Source: Chloroflexota bacterium
Lineage (GTDB): Bacteria; Chloroflexota; Anaerolineae; Promineifilales; Promineifilaceae
Length of the DNA: 9,191 nucleotides
Reading direction: 5' to 3'
Assembly: GCA_020353135.1 (NCBI GenBank)
Contig: CP070688.1
Coordinates: 503,421-512,611, forward strand
The notes beneath the pieces were generated by a model, which saw only the letters and a list, made by a program, of their open reading frames with translations, made no database searches and was not told the DNA's origin. The translations under genes were made by a program, and so were the position numbers. Below are positions 6,273 to 9,191 of this stretch, one piece after another; the stretch's first letter is position 1, and each line of letters opens with the position of its first letter.

Positions 6273-6335
6273 TAGCTCAAAGCTCGCAGCTCATAGCTAG
6301 CAGCTCGCAGCTAACGTCTCATAGCTAAGAGCTCA
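6273..6335 (+). repeat. AGCT-type degenerate repeat, copy 2
   Basis: Tandem variants of AGCTCGCAGCTCATAGCTA. Section 6295-6334 matches 4639-4678 in the same orientation. The repeat overlaps the last codons and stop of the minus-strand kinase-like gene, whose final residues are therefore encoded by repeat sequence. Confidence 0.75.
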
Positions 6336-7087
6336 TCACACGCGGCCGTAATTTCCCTTCTGAACCGTGCGATATCGTCGTGATCGTTGGCAACTCTATT
6401 GATAATAGTTCCCTGTTCGGCCCAGTGTCGGGCTTGGTCTGGGTCCAGGTCGCCGCCCTCGGCCGCGAACCGGTCGAACTCCCGGTCCGGCACACAGTCA
6501 ATCCGTCGATGGTTTCTTTCTCGCCGTGTCGCGTAGCTTGCCTCGATCAAGATCCACTTGACACGAGCCGCTTCAACTCCGGCCTCCCCCAATCTCAAGA
6601 AGAGATCGGCGACTGTATGGCAGAAGGGGTTCTCGCCTCGAGGCTTCGTATTAGTGCCAAACCCGGCTTCAACCACGATCGGTTTGCCCTCGGCCGCCCG
6701 GGTCAGAACCTGGCGTCCCAATTCAAGCCTGACCGTGTCCATCCAATTGCAAGAGCCGGCCGGAACCGTGTCATAGACATCATCGTCAATGTCGAACAGC
6801 AAGTTGCTCAAATCTACAGTTGACAATTCCTCGCCAGGACGCAGCCAAATGGCGGCTAATGGACCGGCCAGACGCACGGAGCCGTCGGCCTCAACGGTTC
6901 GCACTAAGTCCGATTCACCACCCTGAAGAACATGATAAACGACATGCCGGCCGAGAAGAACGCGGTCGCTTATGAAGATGACCTGGCCCTCGCCGCCCAG
7001 GTGGTCAACCAGCGTCCTGGCTGCTGTCGTTTTCCCCGAGGCCCACTGCCCCAAAACGCCGACGATAAGTTCTCTGGCCATGTCCAT
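6311..7087 (-). CDS. P-loop kinase-like NTPase, substrate unknown
   Basis: A 258-residue soluble protein with a classic kinase-type Walker A loop near the N-terminus, GQWASGKTT (13-21), and a strand ending in a carboxylate (PIVVEAGFG, 136-144). An Arg-rich segment (ATRRERNHRR, 186-195) resembles the lid of small-molecule or nucleotide kinases. This order is typical of P-loop kinases that phosphorylate nucleotides or other small molecules. I cannot assign a substrate. The start at 7087 is chosen because GGAGG (7098-7102 on the complement) lies 10 bases upstream; the frame is open to 7123, but the longer version would place this site inside the gene. The final residues (about DELLAMRR) and the stop lie in the AGCT repeat, so the end may have been rewritten. 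The gene is downstream of, and on the same strand as, the pentapeptide-repeat gene, 156 bases apart. Confidence 0.8.
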   Translation of the reverse strand: MDMARELIVGVLGQWASGKTTAARTLVDHLGGEGQVIFISDRVLLGRHVVYHVLQGGESDLVRTVEADGSVRLAGPLAAIWLRPGEELSTVDLSNLLFDIDDDVYDTVPAGSCNWMDTVRLELGRQVLTRAAEGKPIVVEAGFGTNTKPRGENPFCHTVADLFLRLGEAGVEAARVKWILIEASYATRRERNHRRIDCVPDREFDRFAAEGGDLDPDQARHWAEQGTIINRVANDHDDIARFRREITAACDELLAMRR

Positions 7088-7243
7088 GGCAACACCACCT
7101 CCAGTGCACCGCCCGCCGACCATGCCCCGGCCGGCTGCTCGTGGCGGCGCGAGATTATTACTATTTAGCGTGGCAGAAGCCAGGCGGATCCAGGTGTTTT
7201 CCGCTTCGGCCGCGCATTCGGCGATGCGCCGCCCTGGCCAGCG

Positions 7244-8749
7244 CTAATCCGACCCCATCAACGAGGCCTCGATCTGCTGTCGACGCTCGGCGAATTCATT
7301 GGCCTTGCCCTGCGCAGGGGCAATGACGCCGTCCGCCAGCGTCGCGATGAGCTTCTCCGGATCCCCGTAGAGAAAGGGCAGTAGCACACCTGGACAGTCC
7401 TGGAAGTCGCGGAACATCTCGTGGTCGTACTGCTGCTCCTGCACAATGGGTTGTACAGGCAACGAAGGCAGGTCCTTCACGACGAATTGCAGCTCCCGGG
7501 CGATATCGCGGGCATCCGTGATATCGGCGATCACGAAGCGAGCCATTTGGGCCAGAGCCGTCACGGTTTTTGTCAGATTGGGGTGCTCGCCGAGCTCAAA
7601 GTCAAACGATACCGGCAGATAGTCGCGTTGACGCAGCTCATCCCGCATGGCGTGCAATTCAGGCTTCCTGTCCTCGCCGAACCGGCCGAGAACGAGTACT
7701 ACCTTCTCGCCAATGGTTTTGACGACCCGGCCGATCTTGTCGTTGTGCAGCATCAAATGGACGAACTGAGCCACCTCGACGTCGTCTACCGTGATAACAG
7801 GCTGATCTAACGGGGTAATTATCAGATCCAACTGTATCGAATTGGTTAGCGTGAGATCCCAGGCCGACATTCCGTAGACCCAAGAACCAGTGAGATCCGC
7901 GTCATCCAGAATCGCCTTGACCAACATCGCCCTGAAGAGATAGGCGCGGCGCAGGTTGGTCCCGGTCAGGTTGGACTCGACGAGGCTGGCCGCGCCCAGA
8001 TCGGCCCATCTCAGGTCGGCTCTGGTCAGATCGGCCTGGCCAAGGTTGGCGCCGCTCAGGTCGGCTCCACTCAAGTCGGCGTCGCTCAGGTCGGCCTGGC
8101 ACAAATCGGCGCCGCTCAGGCTGGCTCTGCTGAGGTCAGCGCTGCTCAGGTCGGCGCCGCTCAGGTCAACGCCGCTCAGGTCGGCCGTGGTCAAGTTGGC
8201 GTTGCCCAGCTTGGCCTCGCTCAAATCGGCGCCGCTCAGATTGGCTCTACTCAGGTCGGCCGCGACCAGGTTGGCTCTACGCAAGTCGGCCCCGCTTAGC
8301 TGGGCCCCGGCCAGGTTGGCCTTGACCAGGTCGCTCTCGACCAGGTCGACCTCGACCAGGCTGGCGCTAGGCAGGTTAGCGCCGATCAGGTTAGCCCAGC
8401 GCAGGATCGCCCCGTCCAGCCTGGCCTCGCTCAAGTCGGACCTGTTCAGGAAGGCCCGGCTCAAGTTGGCCCCAATCAGATAGGCGCGGCTCAAGTCGGC
8501 TCCGATCAGGTCGGCGCCGATCAGGCTGGCCCTGCTCAGGTAGGCCTCGCTCAAGTCGGCTCTGTCCAGGTTGGCTCCGACCAGGTTGGCCCGGCTCAGG
8601 TAGGCATCGCTCAGGTCGGCCCCAACCAGGCTGGCCCCGTCGAGGTCGGCCGCGGTCAAATCAGGCGCTTCCGCAGGGTTATCGTTTCTCCACCGATTCC
8701 AGTCTTCCTGGCTTTCTACCAGAATCGCTAACTGTTCCTGGTTGGCCAT
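7244..8749 (-). CDS. Pentapeptide-repeat protein with C-terminal TIR-like domain
   Basis: A 501-residue protein. A short head (1-30) is followed by 52 consecutive pentapeptides (about 27-290) of form A(D/N)LSx. The central Leu occurs at every fifth residue from L31 to L286 without a break, predicting a right-handed quadrilateral beta-helix of about 13 coils. A linker (about 290-345) leads to an alpha/beta domain (about 347-475): VVLVLGRFGED, then RDELRQRDYLPVSFDFE, then RFVIADITDARDIARELQ. This resembles TIR-like or nucleoside-deoxyribosyltransferase-like folds, with E419 a candidate catalytic Glu. Family knowledge: such repeats act as protein scaffolds or DNA mimics. A sensor-effector role is inference. 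The start at 8749 has GGAG three bases upstream, a short spacing; the frame is open to TTG 8779, so the start is uncertain. Confidence 0.85.
   Translation of the reverse strand: MANQEQLAILVESQEDWNRWRNDNPAEAPDLTAADLDGASLVGADLSDAYLSRANLVGANLDRADLSEAYLSRASLIGADLIGADLSRAYLIGANLSRAFLNRSDLSEARLDGAILRWANLIGANLPSASLVEVDLVESDLVKANLAGAQLSGADLRRANLVAADLSRANLSGADLSEAKLGNANLTTADLSGVDLSGADLSSADLSRASLSGADLCQADLSDADLSGADLSGANLGQADLTRADLRWADLGAASLVESNLTGTNLRRAYLFRAMLVKAILDDADLTGSWVYGMSAWDLTLTNSIQLDLIITPLDQPVITVDDVEVAQFVHLMLHNDKIGRVVKTIGEKVVLVLGRFGEDRKPELHAMRDELRQRDYLPVSFDFELGEHPNLTKTVTALAQMARFVIADITDARDIARELQFVVKDLPSLPVQPIVQEQQYDHEMFRDFQDCPGVLLPFLYGDPEKLIATLADGVIAPAQGKANEFAERRQQIEASLMGSD
7880..8659 (-). repeat. 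15-base coding tandem repeat (pentapeptide array)
   Basis: DNA-level trace of the pentapeptide region: a 15-base period, read on the + strand as variants of CTCAGGTCGGCGCCG. The copies are diverged but keep the Leu codon and frame throughout. The array also creates long open frames on the opposite strand that are not genes. Confidence 0.9.
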
Positions 8750-8801
8750 TGTCTCCGCGCTCGTCTTTATCCAAGCCAAAATCTGTCAGGTAGTTAGCAG
8801 C

Positions 8802-8827
8802 CGGCGCGAGGATTAATCCTCGCGCCG
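8802..8827. repeat. Perfect 26-base palindrome
   Basis: CGGCGCGAGG (8802-8811), the centre ATTAAT and the exact complement CCTCGCGCCG (8818-8827) form a perfect 26-base palindrome. It lies between the stop of the hydrolase gene and the start of the pentapeptide-repeat gene. It can form a 10-pair GC-rich hairpin and might stop leftward transcription, but no T-run follows on either strand. A REP-like dispersed element or a binding site is equally possible. Confidence 0.7.
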
Positions 8828-8843
8828 ACAAGTCTCATTCAGC

Positions 8844-9191
8844 TCAGGGGCATGGCGTGGCCAGCAAATGGGGGCCGTCTGTGAAGGCGCAGCCAAAAGC
8901 GGGGTCGGCCACGGCGGCCGGGTCCAGCCAGTTGTCGCCGGCCGGTTTGACGCCGGCTTCGACCCAGGTCACCAGGTCGACAAAGGCGGCGACCATTTCG
9001 GCCGGCGTGAAGTCACAGTGCCCCACGCCGCGAATGGCGCGCTGCACCAGCAGATCGCTCTTTCCCTGGCCGGCAACCCGCTGGGCATAGACGACTTCAT
9101 TGTGGACCGGCACAAACAGATCTCCCAAGTTATGCAATGTCAGAACCGGAATGGTGATGTCGCCGCTGATGACCGGCACCTGGGCCAGGCC
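8844..9191 (-). CDS. Alpha/beta hydrolase, C-terminal part (5' end outside window)
   Basis: The last 115 residues of a larger protein; the frame is open to the window edge and no start is visible with support (GTG at 9179 lies within a conserved-looking strand). The piece ITIPVLTLHNLGDLFVPV carries the acid residue (D24 of the visible part) and RGVGHCDF the catalytic His (H58), in the order and spacing normal for the end of an alpha/beta hydrolase or esterase. The nucleophile would lie upstream, outside the window. The C-terminus (DGPHLLATPCP) has no anchor. It could be an esterase or a secreted peptidase-like hydrolase; the substrate is unknown. A 26-base palindrome follows the stop. Confidence 0.75.
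   Translation of the reverse strand, partial: GLAQVPVISGDITIPVLTLHNLGDLFVPVHNEVVYAQRVAGQGKSDLLVQRAIRGVGHCDFTPAEMVAAFVDLVTWVEAGVKPAGDNWLDPAAVADPAFGCAFTDGPHLLATPCP

Noticed and set aside
7210..7232. Terminator hairpin after the pentapeptide-repeat gene
   Set aside because: A GCGCAT/ATGCGC stem can form but no T-run follows on the minus strand.
7956..8483. Long + strand open frame rich in Leu, Arg, Ser and Ala
   Set aside because: It is the antisense shadow of the 15-base coding repeat of the pentapeptide gene.
7880..8659. CRISPR-like array
   Set aside because: The 15-base period is continuous and in frame with a protein; there are no spacers.

Overview
The window looks like chromosomal DNA from a GC-rich bacterium, probably a Chloroflexota (Anaerolineae/Caldilineae-like) lineage. 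The basis is a GAAC-N4-GTTC type LexA operator, GGAGG-type ribosome sites, dense GC-rich coding and degenerate short intergenic repeats of a kind I associate with that phylum. The phylum call is inference. No tRNA, rRNA, CRISPR array or insertion sequence was seen.

Left part (1-3109), + strand: an SOS-response module. lexA (108-821) is preceded by a strong promoter with a LexA box in its spacer and is followed by a good intrinsic terminator. Immediately afterwards a second, nearly identical LexA box (894-905) precedes an FtsK/SpoIIIE-like P-loop ATPase with a long acidic tail (945-2819) and a 74-residue small protein (2885-3109). These two appear to form a DNA-damage-inducible operon. This is the most interesting system in the window because neither gene matches a classical SOS effector.

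Middle (3178-4596), + strand: a membrane-anchored Ig-like/TolB-type beta-propeller protein, whose promoter places the transcription start at or next to the ATG (predicted leaderless mRNA). After it comes a 600-base repeat-rich stretch with at most one small minus-strand ORF, and then a compositionally distinct methyltransferase gene (5191-6180) with its own promoter. This region is bracketed by two directly repeated copies of an AGCT-rich repeat (4631-4680 and 6273-6335), which suggests an acquired segment.

Right part (6311-9191), minus strand: an unassigned P-loop kinase-like protein whose C-terminus and stop codon are written in the AGCT repeat; a 501-residue pentapeptide-repeat protein (52 consecutive leucine-centred repeats, about 13 coils) fused to a C-terminal TIR-like or nucleotide-hydrolase-like domain; a perfect 26-base palindrome; and the C-terminal end of an alpha/beta hydrolase running off the window edge.
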